From Paraburkholderia bannensis (lineage in GTDB: Bacteria; Pseudomonadota; Gammaproteobacteria; Burkholderiales; Burkholderiaceae): 64,000 nucleotides of DNA. The notes beneath the pieces are model-generated. The model was not told the origin of the DNA and searched no databases. It worked only from the letters and a program-made list of their open reading frames with translations. Within the stretch, counting starts at the first letter, position 1. Every line of letters starts with the position of its first letter. Location: NCBI RefSeq assembly GCF_014200455.1, contig NZ_JACHBW010000022.1, positions 41,032-105,031 on the forward strand, read 5' to 3'. Position numbers and translations under genes: made by a program. Shown here one piece after another: positions 27,220 through 36,528 of the stretch.

Positions 27220-27365
27220 TGCCTGGACGTCTCGCAGGTAGACAATCGGGCGGGGCCTGGTACGTTTTTCGGGCGTAGTCGTCTTTTAGCGTACAAGCTC
27301 ATAAAAACATACAAAAGAGGGGACGCCCGGGCCAGCGGTGATGAAGGCCACACGCATCAAACGGC

Positions 27366-28562
27366 TCACCCGCCCCGATTATCGCGAATCACTTTCTCCG
27401 CCGCCGCCTGTGCTTCACTCGCCATCCCGTCATGCACGCGCGTAGCCAGCGCGGCGAGCGGCGTATCCGAATCGAGCAGATGCCCATCGCGTTCATGCGT
27501 ATCCACGCGCACCCGCATCGATAAGCCGATCCGCAGCGGATGCGCGGCCAGATCGTCCGGATCGATCGAAATCACCACCGGCACGCGCTGCACCACCTTG
27601 ATCCAGTTCCCCGCCGCATTCTGCGGCGGCAGCATCGAAAACGCGCTGCCCGTGCCCGCCGAAAATCCCTCCACGCGCCCGCGATAATTCACCTTCGATC
27701 CATAGATATCCGAATTAATAACAACGGCTTGTCCCACGCGCATATTGCGAATCTGGCCCTCCTTGAAATTCGCCTCGACCCACAGACCGTGCAATTGCAC
27801 GATCGACATCAGCGTCAGCCCCGGCCCAACCTGCTGGCCAACCTGCACGGTGCGTTGCCCCACTACGCCGTCGATGGGCGCGACGATGGTGGTGCGCTTG
27901 AGATTGCGCCACGCCAGCTTGAATTGCGCGACCGCCTGAATCACCCCCGGGTTGTCCTCCACGGCCAGCCGGCTGCCGAGCGCGCGCGCCGCGTCGAGTT
28001 GCGCCTGGGCCGCCCCTAGTTGGGCCTGCGCGCCCGTCACCGCGGCGCGGGCGCGAGCCAGTTCCTCGGGCGACACCACTTCAACGGAAGCATGATCGCG
28101 CGCGGCCAGTGCCCGCTGCGCGAGGTCGAGGTCGGCTTGACGCGCCTTCACCGCTTCGGCGTACATCGTCGCCGAATAGCGGGCGTTGGCGGCCTGCCGC
28201 ACGGCTTGGGCGAGCTGCGCCCGGGCTTGCGCGAAGGCAACGGAGGCTTCGGCGTCGTCGAGCTGGACCAGCGCCTGGCCGGCGCGCACGCGCTGCGTAT
28301 CGGCGGCGGCGACGTCGATCACGGTGCCGGCCGTTTGCGCGGCGATCTGCACGACGTTACCGGCGACGTACGCGTCGTCGGTGTCTTCGCGAAAGCGCGC
28401 AGTGGTGTACCACCACGCGGCCGCGGCGAGCGCGGTGACGGCCGCTACGGCGCCGAAGATCGCGAAGCGCCGCCGCCGCGTCGCGCGTTTGCGTTCGAGC
28501 AGGGCGGCGTTCGCGGCGAGCGTGGCCGGATCGGGGTGCAGGTTGGCGTGGTCGTGGTGCAT
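27366..28562 (-). CDS. EmrA/HlyD-family periplasmic adaptor of the rhamnolipid exporter
   Basis: Membrane fusion protein of 398 residues. One transmembrane helix (about 36-54, FAIFGAVAAVTALAAAAWW) is followed by the biotinyl-lipoyl half (DDAYVAGNVVQIAAQTAGTV), a long alpha-helical hairpin (about 95-210) and the second lipoyl half (TTIVAPIDGVVGQRTVQVGQQV). It is the last gene of the rhl operon. Its ATG overlaps the stop of the outer-membrane factor by one base (TAATG). With the DHA2 exporter and NodT-type protein it would form a tripartite pump for rhamnolipids or a related amphiphile. Confidence 0.9.
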   Translation of the reverse strand: MHHDHANLHPDPATLAANAALLERKRATRRRRFAIFGAVAAVTALAAAAWWYTTARFREDTDDAYVAGNVVQIAAQTAGTVIDVAAADTQRVRAGQALVQLDDAEASVAFAQARAQLAQAVRQAANARYSATMYAEAVKARQADLDLAQRALAARDHASVEVVSPEELARARAAVTGAQAQLGAAQAQLDAARALGSRLAVEDNPGVIQAVAQFKLAWRNLKRTTIVAPIDGVVGQRTVQVGQQVGPGLTLMSIVQLHGLWVEANFKEGQIRNMRVGQAVVINSDIYGSKVNYRGRVEGFSAGTGSAFSMLPPQNAAGNWIKVVQRVPVVISIDPDDLAAHPLRIGLSMRVRVDTHERDGHLLDSDTPLAALATRVHDGMASEAQAAAEKVIRDNRGG

Positions 28563-30133
28563 TAGTTGAAATGCGCGCTGGTGAGTCGATCCGTGAGGCG
28601 ATCGTGTGAAGGGAAGGCGACGTCGAAGCGCGAGATTGCCGGCCCCGGCAGCGTGCGCTCGTCGAAGCCGCCGCCGAGCGCGCCGATCAGCGCGACGCGC
28701 AGCGTGCGCTGCTGCGCCTGCAAATCGATCAGTTGCGCGCGCTCGTCATAGAGCGTGAGCTTCGCGGTGTTGACGTCTTTCTGCATCAGCAGGCCGCGCC
28801 GGTGTCGTTCTTCGGCGATCGAAACGTAGCGCTGGGCGGCGTCGGCGGCGTCGCGCTCGCCGCTCACGAGCCGCTCGAGCGTCGAGAGCGAGACCAGCGT
28901 GCGCGCAACGTCGCCCAGCGCGGAATCCACGGTCTTGTTATAGAGGCCGATGGCGACGTCGGCGTTGGCGGCGTCGCCGGAGAGCTTCGCCTTGAGGCGG
29001 CCGCGATCGAAGATCGGCAGTGAGACGGCGGGGCCAACCGATGCGGCGAGCGCCTGGCGCGAAAACATCGCGCCGGGTGTGAGCGCGAGCAGACCCGCGA
29101 AGCCTACGAGATTCACGTCGGGATAAAACTCCGCGCGGGTGCCGTCGATGGCGGCATAGGCGGCCTCGACGCGCAGGCGCGCTGCGACGATGTCGGGCCG
29201 CCGCCCGAGCAGATCGGCGGACAAACGAGTGGGCAGGGGTTGGTCGGCCAGACTCGCGAGGTTGGCGGGATGCGGTCGCGTGAGCGCGAGGCCTCGCTCC
29301 GGGCCGCCGCCCGAGAGCACGCCCAGTTGCAGTTGCGCCAGACGGATGCGTTCGTCGGCCAGTTCGATCTGCGCGATCAGCTTGTTGCGGCGCACGGCGG
29401 CATCGTCGGCGTCATAGCCGTTGTCGATGCCGCGCGCGGCGCGCTCGCGCAGCACGGCGGTGATCTGGTCGCTCGCGTCGCGCTTCTCGATCCAGAGGTC
29501 ACGCAGCGCATAGGCCTGATCGAGATCGCAATAGAGCGAGACGATGGCGATGGCGAGGGTGAGACGCGCCTGTTCGGCGTCAACCCGCGCCGCATCGCGC
29601 AGCGACAGCAGCCCGCGCGTGGCGGCCGCGTTGCGCCCCCAGAGATCGAGTTGATAGTCGAGGCCCAGAAATATCGACGATGGCGATTGCACAGGATTGC
29701 CGAACAATTGCACCGGCACTTCGTAACCGTTGGCGGAGACGTTGGCGACGCCGCTCGACTGCGGCATGCGCGCCTTGTTGACGCTCGCGCCCGCCGTGGC
29801 CGTGAGTCCGGTCAGCGACGAGAACTGCTGCAGTTGCGACTGTGCGATGCCGATGCGGGCTTTCGCGACCTGCAGGTCGGGGTTATGTGCGTAGGCTTGC
29901 GCGACTAGCTGGTCCAGTTGCGGATCGCCGAACTGGCGCACCCAGTCGGGCGCGGGCCAGGCGGTGGCGCTGGCGGACTGCGGCACATCGGCCAGCGTAC
30001 GCGTCAGCGCGTTCGCATCGGGCGTGCGCGGCTGCAAGGCGGGGGTGATCGTGGGCGCGCAGCCGCAGGCGAGCAGCGTCGCCGCGCTGAAAGCGGCGAC
30101 CCTCGCGAGGCGCTCGAAGGTGCGCGTGTTCAT
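28562..30133 (-). CDS. NodT-family outer-membrane efflux lipoprotein
   Basis: TolC-like outer-membrane factor of 523 residues. A lipoprotein signal peptide (AAFSAATLLACGCAP, lipobox cysteine near residue 21) begins the protein. WVRQFGDPQLDQLVAQAYAHNPDLQVAKARI and LPTRLSADLLGRRPDIVAARLRVEAAYAAI are the NodT-family repeats. The start ATG at 30133 overlaps the rhlC stop by ATGA, so coupling is expected; the longer frame to 30391 lies inside rhlC. It is part of the rhamnolipid exporter. Confidence 0.9.
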   Translation of the reverse strand: MNTRTFERLARVAAFSAATLLACGCAPTITPALQPRTPDANALTRTLADVPQSASATAWPAPDWVRQFGDPQLDQLVAQAYAHNPDLQVAKARIGIAQSQLQQFSSLTGLTATAGASVNKARMPQSSGVANVSANGYEVPVQLFGNPVQSPSSIFLGLDYQLDLWGRNAAATRGLLSLRDAARVDAEQARLTLAIAIVSLYCDLDQAYALRDLWIEKRDASDQITAVLRERAARGIDNGYDADDAAVRRNKLIAQIELADERIRLAQLQLGVLSGGGPERGLALTRPHPANLASLADQPLPTRLSADLLGRRPDIVAARLRVEAAYAAIDGTRAEFYPDVNLVGFAGLLALTPGAMFSRQALAASVGPAVSLPIFDRGRLKAKLSGDAANADVAIGLYNKTVDSALGDVARTLVSLSTLERLVSGERDAADAAQRYVSIAEERHRRGLLMQKDVNTAKLTLYDERAQLIDLQAQQRTLRVALIGALGGGFDERTLPGPAISRFDVAFPSHDRLTDRLTSAHFN

Positions 30134-31086
30134 CCGCGCCGCTCCTGCACTGTTGCGCGCGCTGCCCAGCGAGGATGCGCGTCGTCCAGCGGCCCCATTC
30201 GTCCCGCGAGACCGTCGAACAGGCCGTAGAGTATGCCCTTGATCTTGGCGCGTTTGTCCTGCTCGCCCAGCACCACCTGCACGATCTGCCAGAGCGTGAG
30301 CAGATTCGGCACCAGTGCCACGGGAAAGCGCGGGCCGTACTGGATCGCTATCTGCATGGCGTTGCGCGCACTGTAATAGCGGCGCGTCCATGGGTGATTC
30401 ATGGTCGATATGTCGAGCGGCCCGATGCGCTTGCGCACTTTCTCGCCGATGCGATGGCGCAACACCAGCGCGGGCACGAGATAGAGCGGCACATTGCGCG
30501 CGAGTGCCCGAAAACAGTACTCGGTATCGACATGATCGATGAACAGGGTCTCGTCGAAACGGCCCAGCGCTGCGTAAGCCTCACGCGAAACGAAGCTGCC
30601 TGACGAGATCAGGAAGGCGCAGCGCACCGGCGGCGAGGCGGCGGCCGTGCCGATATCCAGTTCCAGACGTCTCACGCCAATGCCGTTGGTCGCGAGTTCG
30701 GGCAGAAAGCGGCCGTCGTTCTCGTCGAAAATGCGCGGTCCGGCGATAAAGGGCCGCCCCGCGAGTCGTTCGCCGAACGCGCGCATCGCCGGAAAATAGG
30801 CGCCCGGCACCACGGAGTCCTGATCGAATAGCGCGACGGCGTCGATCTTCTCGTCCAGCGCGAACAGATGCGCGAGGCCCGCGTTGTACGCACCCGCAAT
30901 GCCGCCGCGATTGCCGTGATGAATCAGCGTGTAGCCATCGCGTTCGGCGGCTTCGCTGGCGGCGGCATCGGCATGGGGCGTGTTGTCCACCACCGCCAGC
31001 GCGTCGCAGCCGTTGCGCAACGCGCTCAACCGCGCGAGCTGGGCGCTGCTCGGGTAATAGAGAATGACGAGTGCTGCTGTGCGCAT
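30130..31086 (-). CDS. rhlC: Rhamnosyltransferase 2 (second rhamnose transfer)
   Basis: GT2-type glycosyltransferase of 318 residues that adds a second rhamnose from dTDP-L-rhamnose to mono-rhamnolipid. The GT-A core shows LVILYYPS near the N-terminus, NRGGIAGAYNAGL, and the metal-binding FDQDSVVP. HVDTEYCFRALA and NHPWTRRYYSARNAM are typical of rhamnosyltransferases of the RhlC type. It starts 31 bp after the exporter stop. Its presence predicts di-rhamnolipids. No dTDP-rhamnose synthesis genes are in the window. Confidence 0.88.
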   Translation of the reverse strand: MRTAALVILYYPSSAQLARLSALRNGCDALAVVDNTPHADAAASEAAERDGYTLIHHGNRGGIAGAYNAGLAHLFALDEKIDAVALFDQDSVVPGAYFPAMRAFGERLAGRPFIAGPRIFDENDGRFLPELATNGIGVRRLELDIGTAAASPPVRCAFLISSGSFVSREAYAALGRFDETLFIDHVDTEYCFRALARNVPLYLVPALVLRHRIGEKVRKRIGPLDISTMNHPWTRRYYSARNAMQIAIQYGPRFPVALVPNLLTLWQIVQVVLGEQDKRAKIKGILYGLFDGLAGRMGPLDDAHPRWAARATVQERRG

Positions 31087-31117
31087 CGCGTGGTTCCTCT
31101 TTTTTATCGTTATGTTG

Positions 31118-32680
31118 TCAATGCCCGAGCGTCATTGCTGCGCCGCGCCGGGGACGGGTGAGCCACATGAGCGCTGCGAGCACGACGCAGGTGACGCACG
31201 CCATGAAGAACATGTCGCTGGTCGCCATCATGTAAGCCTGCTGCATCGTTATCTGCTGGAGCGCGCCGGCTTCGCGCGCGCCGCTCACGCCTGCCGCATG
31301 CAGCGTGGCGACAACGTGCTGCGTGCCGCTCGACTCCCTGGTCACGGATTGCGCGAGGGTCGCATAGTGAAACGTCGCGCGATGATCCCAGAGCGTCACG
31401 CTCATCGCCGTGCCGAATGCGGCGGCGAGCGTGCGCAGGAAATTCGACAGGCTCGACGCGGCGGCAAGCTGATGATCGGGCACGCGCGAGAGGGTCGCCG
31501 CCGTCAGCGGAATAAAGAAACAGGGCAGGCCGATGCCCTGAATGAGACCCGGCGTCACGATCTGCGTGAAGGTCATCGTCAGCGTGAAATGCGTGTCCCA
31601 CCAGAGCACGCTGGCGAACACCAGAAAGCCGAAGGTCGCCAGCACGCGCGCGTCGAAGCGGTACGCGTAGAGGCCGACGAGAATCGAGAACACCAGCGCG
31701 AGTATGCCGAGCGGCGCGGTCGCGAGGCCCGCATGGAAGGCGTCGTAACCCATTACGGCCTGAAGCCAGAGCGGGAACACCACGCCCACCACCGAAAAAC
31801 TGGCCATGCCGAGCGAGATAATCAGCACGCAGAAAGAGAAGGTGCGATCGCGAAAGAGGCTCAGGTCGAGCACGGGCTGCGCTTCGCCGGCTTCCCAGAG
31901 CAGCAGCGAGACCAGCGCGAGCGCCGCGACGATGGCGAGCGTCACGATCAGGGTGGAGTCGAACCAGCCTGCGTCGTGGCCAAGATCGAGCATAGCCTGC
32001 AACGCGCCCACGCCCACCACGAGCAGCGCAATGCCGATCAGATCGACGGGAACGTGTTCGCCTCGCCTGGCGTCCTGGCGCAGCATGGTTGCGCAGACAA
32101 CAAATGAGAACAGACCGATCGGCAGGTTGATGAGGAAGATCCATTCCCATGAAAGGGTGTCAATCAGATAACCGCCTACTACCGGGCCGAAGATCGGCGC
32201 AAGCAGCACGGTCATGCCCCAGAGCGCGAGGGCGAGCGTGCGTTTGGCGGGCGGGAAGGTGCGCAGCAGAATGGTTTGCGAGAGCGGCACCATCGGCCCG
32301 GAACAGAGTCCTTGCAGTGCGCGGCAGGCGACCAGTACGTGCAGGTCGGCAGCGAGCGCGCACATCAGCGAGGTGAGCGTGAAGAGCAGTACCGCGCCCA
32401 CGAAAAGGCGCGTTTCGCCCAGGCGGCGAGCGAGCCAGCCCGTGAGCGGCACGGCGATCGCGGCGGCGACCGAATACGAGCTGATGACCCAGGTGCCCTG
32501 GCTGTTCGCGACGCCCAGGCTGCCCGAGATGGCGGGCACGGCCACGTTCGTCACGGTTGAATCGAGCACTTCGATGAAGGTGGCGAGCGACAGCGCAAAG
32601 GTGAGCAGCGCGAGACGCGCGCCGCTGATTTCGCGCGCGGCGTGTGCGTCCGGCAGGGCAAAAGGCGAGGCGGTGCTCAT
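31118..32680 (-). CDS. DHA2/EmrB-type 14-TM exporter of the rhl operon
   Basis: MFS exporter of 520 residues. TFIEVLDSTVTNVAVPAISGSLG is the DHA2 first helix, TGWLARRLGETRLFVGAVLLF is motif A, and CRALQGLCSGPMVPLSQTILL covers motif C. The ATG at 32680 overlaps the rhlB stop by ATGA (32677-32680) with GGCGAG upstream, so the long in-frame extension to 32824 inside rhlB is rejected. The position between rhlB and rhlC matches Burkholderia rhl clusters and suggests a role in rhamnolipid export. Confidence 0.9.
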   Translation of the reverse strand: MSTASPFALPDAHAAREISGARLALLTFALSLATFIEVLDSTVTNVAVPAISGSLGVANSQGTWVISSYSVAAAIAVPLTGWLARRLGETRLFVGAVLLFTLTSLMCALAADLHVLVACRALQGLCSGPMVPLSQTILLRTFPPAKRTLALALWGMTVLLAPIFGPVVGGYLIDTLSWEWIFLINLPIGLFSFVVCATMLRQDARRGEHVPVDLIGIALLVVGVGALQAMLDLGHDAGWFDSTLIVTLAIVAALALVSLLLWEAGEAQPVLDLSLFRDRTFSFCVLIISLGMASFSVVGVVFPLWLQAVMGYDAFHAGLATAPLGILALVFSILVGLYAYRFDARVLATFGFLVFASVLWWDTHFTLTMTFTQIVTPGLIQGIGLPCFFIPLTAATLSRVPDHQLAAASSLSNFLRTLAAAFGTAMSVTLWDHRATFHYATLAQSVTRESSGTQHVVATLHAAGVSGAREAGALQQITMQQAYMMATSDMFFMACVTCVVLAALMWLTRPRRGAAMTLGH

Positions 32681-33999
32681 GCGCTCGCCGCCTTGAGTGT
32701 GTACGCGGGTGCGATATCCTGCACGGCGTTCGCAATGGTTTGCGGTACGAAGCGCTCGATATAGCGTGCGGCTTCGACACAGCCATCGGGCGAGCTTGCC
32801 AGCTTCGCGCGCATCTGCGAGCAACGCGTGGCGATGAGCGGATCGCCCAGCACGCGCGCGAGTGCGCGCGCCAGCGCGGCTTCCTTGATTGGCGCGTCGA
32901 GTCGCACGCCGCAGCCTGCGTCGGCCACGCGCTGTGCATTGTCGAACTGATCGTGGGCGAACGGCGTGACGAGTTGTGGAATGCCGGCCTCGATGGCCAG
33001 CGACGCCGTGCCGATGCCGCCGTGATGCACGAGCGCACGGCAGCGCGGCAGCAGCGTGCGCATCGGCACATAGCGACGTTGCAGCAGACGCTGGCGCGGC
33101 ATGTCGCGGCCGCGTTGCACGTCGTCGAGTGTCGCTTCGGCGCCTAGCAGCAGACCGCGCGCGCCGGTGGCGCGCAACGCGTGCAAGACCGCGCGTGCGT
33201 AGTGAGCGCTATCGATGAGCGTCGAACCGGCGGTGAAGACCACGGGCGGCTCGCCCGCGTCGAGGAAGGCCTTGAGTTCCGCGTCAGGCGCGCCTTCGTC
33301 GAGATCGTTGAACAGCGGGAAGCCGCTCTGCATGTGCCGGGCGGGCCAATCGGGCTGTGCGGGTGCGAACCAATCCGGGAACAGGCAGAGCACGCCGTCG
33401 GTGGAATGCAGCCAGCGGCCCAGGATACGTTTCGCGGGCGGCAGCGCCAGCGACGTGCGCAGCGCGTTCAGGCGCGGGCCGCACACGGCGTCGAGCACCG
33501 CGCGCTCGATCAGCGTCATCAAGGCGGCCTTGAGCGGTAATGGCAGGCTGCGTGGAATCGTGAGGCGCTTGTGCGTTGGCGGCGCATGCGCGGAAAGCAG
33601 CGTCGACGGCGAGACCTGCACCGACACGTAGGGCGTGCCGTAGCGCTCCTGGATCAGCCGCGCGGAGAAGGCCCAGAGCGTGCCGACCAGCACGGTATCC
33701 GGGTTGCGCAATGCTTCGAGCGCTTCGTAATGCGGTTGCAGCACCGGCGCGATCAGAGCCCACAGCGTCTTGAACGAGGTACGCGGATGCCAGAGCGCGG
33801 GATTGGCGAGTGCGGCGGCGTAGTCCTCGGCCCGACCGATCGCCACGAAGGCGAAGCCCTCGCGCCGCGCGGCCGCTTCGAATGGCGGGTGCGTGCAGAA
33901 CACGACGCGATGGCCGCGCGCCGCGAGTGCCCGGCCGACCCCGAGCAGCGGATGCACGTCGCCCGCCGAGCCTATCGCCGTGATGATGATCTGTGCCAT
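32677..33999 (-). CDS. rhlB: Rhamnosyltransferase 1 catalytic subunit
   Basis: GT1-type (GT-B fold) glycosyltransferase of 440 residues that joins dTDP-L-rhamnose to the 3-(3-hydroxyalkanoyloxy)alkanoate made by RhlA. It begins MAQIIITAIGSAGDVHPLLGVGRALAARGH, the RhlB N-terminus, and has the C-terminal nucleotide-sugar motif CRALVHHGGIGTASLAIEAGIPQLVTPFAHDQFDNA. It begins 16 bp after the methyltransferase-like gene and is translationally coupled to the exporter downstream. Confidence 0.93.
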   Translation of the reverse strand: MAQIIITAIGSAGDVHPLLGVGRALAARGHRVVFCTHPPFEAAARREGFAFVAIGRAEDYAAALANPALWHPRTSFKTLWALIAPVLQPHYEALEALRNPDTVLVGTLWAFSARLIQERYGTPYVSVQVSPSTLLSAHAPPTHKRLTIPRSLPLPLKAALMTLIERAVLDAVCGPRLNALRTSLALPPAKRILGRWLHSTDGVLCLFPDWFAPAQPDWPARHMQSGFPLFNDLDEGAPDAELKAFLDAGEPPVVFTAGSTLIDSAHYARAVLHALRATGARGLLLGAEATLDDVQRGRDMPRQRLLQRRYVPMRTLLPRCRALVHHGGIGTASLAIEAGIPQLVTPFAHDQFDNAQRVADAGCGVRLDAPIKEAALARALARVLGDPLIATRCSQMRAKLASSPDGCVEAARYIERFVPQTIANAVQDIAPAYTLKAASA

Positions 34000-34015
34000 C
34001 TTGCCGCCGCGCGGT

Positions 34016-34585
34016 TCAGTAGATGCCCGGAATCAGCGCGGCGACTTCGCGCCGGTAGCGCGCATAGGCATCGCCGAAATAGCCGGTGAGCCAGCTTTCC
34101 TCCACGCGCACCTTGAAGGCCAGCGACGCGAAGATCAGCACCACGCCCAGCGCGCCGCGCCATGTCCCGCCGATCATTGCCGAGCCCACCAACGCAATCA
34201 GGCATCCCGTATAGATAGGATGGCGAACGAGTGCGTAAGGGCCGCTGCGGATCAGTTCATGGCCGTCCTTGAGCGTGACCGAAACGCTCCAGTTCGTGCC
34301 GAGATGCACACGCGCCCACACCGAAAACAGCAGCCCGGCGGCAACGACCGCGAAGCCGCCGAATTGCAGCGCGCCCAGATGGGTCAAGTCGGGCAGCAGC
34401 GATGCGCGTGCGGGATCAGGCAGTATCACGAGCGCGCCGCCGACGATCAGCGGCAGTGACTGCCAGGTGCGGGCGCTGCGCGCTTCCTTGCGCGCGGTAG
34501 TCTTGACGGCCTGCGCGGTTGCGATCCAGTAGGCGAGCCACAGGAGCCACGGAACCACGATGGCGATGCTTTGCACGATATTCAT
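34016..34585 (-). CDS. Isoprenylcysteine carboxyl methyltransferase (ICMT/PEMT) family protein
   Basis: Membrane methyltransferase-like protein of 189 residues with about five hydrophobic segments. The C-terminal SAM-binding signature is present: LIRSGPYALVRHPIYTG, then EESWLTGYFGDAYARYRREVAALIPG. Family members methylate carboxyl groups or small lipophilic substrates using SAM. It lies between rhlA (39 bp gap) and rhlB (16 bp gap) inside the operon, an insertion I do not recall from the standard Burkholderia rhl cluster. Methylation of the free carboxyl of the HAA or rhamnolipid is a natural hypothesis, not shown. Confidence 0.85.
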   Translation of the reverse strand: MNIVQSIAIVVPWLLWLAYWIATAQAVKTTARKEARSARTWQSLPLIVGGALVILPDPARASLLPDLTHLGALQFGGFAVVAAGLLFSVWARVHLGTNWSVSVTLKDGHELIRSGPYALVRHPIYTGCLIALVGSAMIGGTWRGALGVVLIFASLAFKVRVEESWLTGYFGDAYARYRREVAALIPGIY

Positions 34586-34624
34586 GATGAGATCTCGACA
34601 ATGAGTGGACGTTGCGCGAGCGTT

Positions 34625-35533
34625 TCAGGACAGCGCGGGCACCTCGAACGGCAGGCGCTGCGGCTTGCTGGAGTTCGCGATGCAAGCGTGCGGCGTGTAC
34701 GTCTCGCGCTCGCCGCAGAAGAAGTCGCACAGCACGGTGCGCATCTGTTCCTGCTGCACACGCCCTTCGAGATCGAGGAAATGGCCCGCGCCGCGGATCG
34801 TGGCGAATTCGGCGCGCCGCACGTAGTCGCCCAGGCGGCGCACGTCGGCGGCCGTGGTGTATTCGTCGAGATCGCCGTTGACGAACTTCACGTCGCAGCC
34901 AATGCGGCGGAATTCGTCCAGATAGCGCTCCGGTTTCATCGCCAGAATCTGGTCGACGTGAAACGCCACCTGATCCTGCTCGTCGCGCGGCAGGCGCGTG
35001 AGGTAGCGATAGTTGTAGAGCTTCATGATGCGCGGCAGATGGCGGCCCACGGTGTCGTTGAGCAGTTGCGCCGCCTGCAGGTTCTGGCCCGCCGCGATGT
35101 GGTCGCGGGCGCGCGTGACGTAATCGGTCATCGCCGCGTTGAGGAACGGCGAGAACGACGCGATGGCGGCGCGTCGCACGCTTGCGCAGCCGCGCGCCAG
35201 CGCGAACAGCGACGCGACGCCGCCCCAGGAGACGGACAGCAGATACGCCGGACGGAAGCGATCGGCGAGATGCATGAGGATGTCGATCTCGTCGTCCTTG
35301 GTGAGCGCGTAGTCGCATGCGTTGTGCTGGCGCGACTGGCCCGCATAGGGCAGATCGAAACAGAGCGCGTTGAGACGTTCGCCCAGATAACGGATGGTCT
35401 GGCCGAACGATGCCGTGGTCGCCAGCGCGCCGTTGACCAGCAGCACGGTTTCGAACGACGGATCGAAGCAATGGTGCTCGACATGAACTTTCAGGCCACC
35501 CGGCAGTGGCAATACCAGCTTCTCGACTGACAT
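34625..35533 (-). CDS. rhlA: 3-(3-hydroxyalkanoyloxy)alkanoate (HAA) synthase
   Basis: Acyltransferase with an alpha/beta-hydrolase fold, 302 residues, joining two 3-hydroxyacyl chains to form the lipid part of rhamnolipids. It matches Pseudomonas RhlA along its length: LVNGALATTASFGQTIRYL, FDLPYAGQSRQHN, the nucleophile elbow SVSWGGVASL, LLNDTVGRHLP, FVNGDLDEYTTA and the catalytic histidine in GAGHFLDLE. The start is the ATG at 35533, behind a GGGGGAA site; the in-frame ATG at 35560 has none. It is the first gene of a seven-gene operon, about 270 bases downstream of a sigma-54 promoter match. Confidence 0.93.
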   Translation of the reverse strand: MSVEKLVLPLPGGLKVHVEHHCFDPSFETVLLVNGALATTASFGQTIRYLGERLNALCFDLPYAGQSRQHNACDYALTKDDEIDILMHLADRFRPAYLLSVSWGGVASLFALARGCASVRRAAIASFSPFLNAAMTDYVTRARDHIAAGQNLQAAQLLNDTVGRHLPRIMKLYNYRYLTRLPRDEQDQVAFHVDQILAMKPERYLDEFRRIGCDVKFVNGDLDEYTTAADVRRLGDYVRRAEFATIRGAGHFLDLEGRVQQEQMRTVLCDFFCGERETYTPHACIANSSKPQRLPFEVPALS

Positions 35534-35813
35534 GAGATTTTCCCCCGCGTGTGATGCCATAAGAGCGAAAAAGGAGCAAAAAGCGCCAAAGGACTAACGC
35601 ACCCTCGCAGCCGCCGTGGGTTCGCCAGGACTGCTGCATTCGATTTCGCCAGGGCCGCGCCTGCGCCGATCTCGCCGATGCGCTGCGCCGCCTTCAATAT
35701 TTCGGCCCGTGGCTTGACGGTGTCTCCTCCGGGCTCGTGATCGGGCGCGGCCGTGAGAGGCGGCCGCTTGCGCCTTGTACCGGCGCTTGCCCGATTTGCT
35801 GCACTGCTTCTAA

Positions 35814-35829
35814 TGCAACAGGTGTGCCA
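35814..35829 (-). promoter_or_regulatory. Sigma-54 (RpoN) promoter match for the rhl operon
   Basis: The minus strand reads TGGCACACCTGTTGCA, with the invariant GG and GC separated by exactly 10 bases and TTGCA at the -12 side, a near-consensus -24/-12 element. Transcription would begin around 35802, leaving a leader of about 270 bases before rhlA. Confidence 0.7.
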
Positions 35830-35954
35830 TTCGGTAGACGAATTGACGTTTCGGGCTTACGCAGACGGCCGGGATCGTTGCAGGACGGGCCTCAGGAGGA
35901 GATCGCCGGATTGCGTTTGTGCGGGGTGGGTAAAGCCGATGTGCGCGCAACGAA

Positions 35955-36024
35955 CGTAACGATGCGCGGGACATCGGGCGTAACGTAATAGCCAATGGGG
36001 TACGTTACGGAACAAGCCGTAACG
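35955..36024. promoter_or_regulatory. Cluster of four CGTAACG/CGTTACG heptamers (left group)
   Basis: CGTAACG at 35955-35961 and 35979-35985 (direct, 24 bases apart), CGTTACG at 36003-36009 and CGTAACG at 36018-36024 (inverted, 8-base gap). They lie 126-210 bases upstream of the rhl-facing sigma-54 promoter, the usual distance for enhancer-binding-protein sites. Confidence 0.6.
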
Positions 36025-36404
36025 CCTGCAGTCGCTGTAATGAAATTCGAAATTCAGAACGGATTTTTTTACGAACGACAAACGTTGGGCCGCGGCTCTT
36101 TAACGTGATATCGCATAGACGCGTTCGAGCAGATTTTTTTGACGCGCGTGAGTCAGCGCGAGTGGTCTTTATGACCTGTTCATTCGGGTAGGTTGCGTGC
36201 GAATAAAGTTGCGATCATCCTGTGCGACCAAAGGGGGCGGGTGCGTTCGCGCGTCATGACGAGCAAACACTCGGTTATCCTTTTTAATGCGTGTGAGGCG
36301 AAAGTGTTTTTTTAAAGAGCACTTCGCTTTTTTGTGCCTCGGGATGGATTTCCGTCTTCGCGCTTGATTGGCTGCCCATGCAGCTTTCCAGCGCGCTCAT
36401 GTCA

Positions 36405-36424
36405 CGTTACGCAATTTCGTAACG
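36405..36424. promoter_or_regulatory. Perfect inverted heptamer pair CGTTACG-N6-CGTAACG (right group)
   Basis: Same heptamer as the left cluster, arranged as a perfect palindrome, 105-124 bases upstream of the right-facing sigma-54 promoter. A near copy TGTTACG follows at 36439-36445. It is a candidate enhancer for the repeat-protein gene. Confidence 0.6.
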
Positions 36425-36528
36425 CTGGTCTTTTCCCCTGTTACGTCTAATCAATCGGCATCGCTTTTCGTGCGATGCGTTTTGCGCATGCCCCGACGCT
36501 GCGGGGTTGTGCCCATTTGTTCGAAAGT

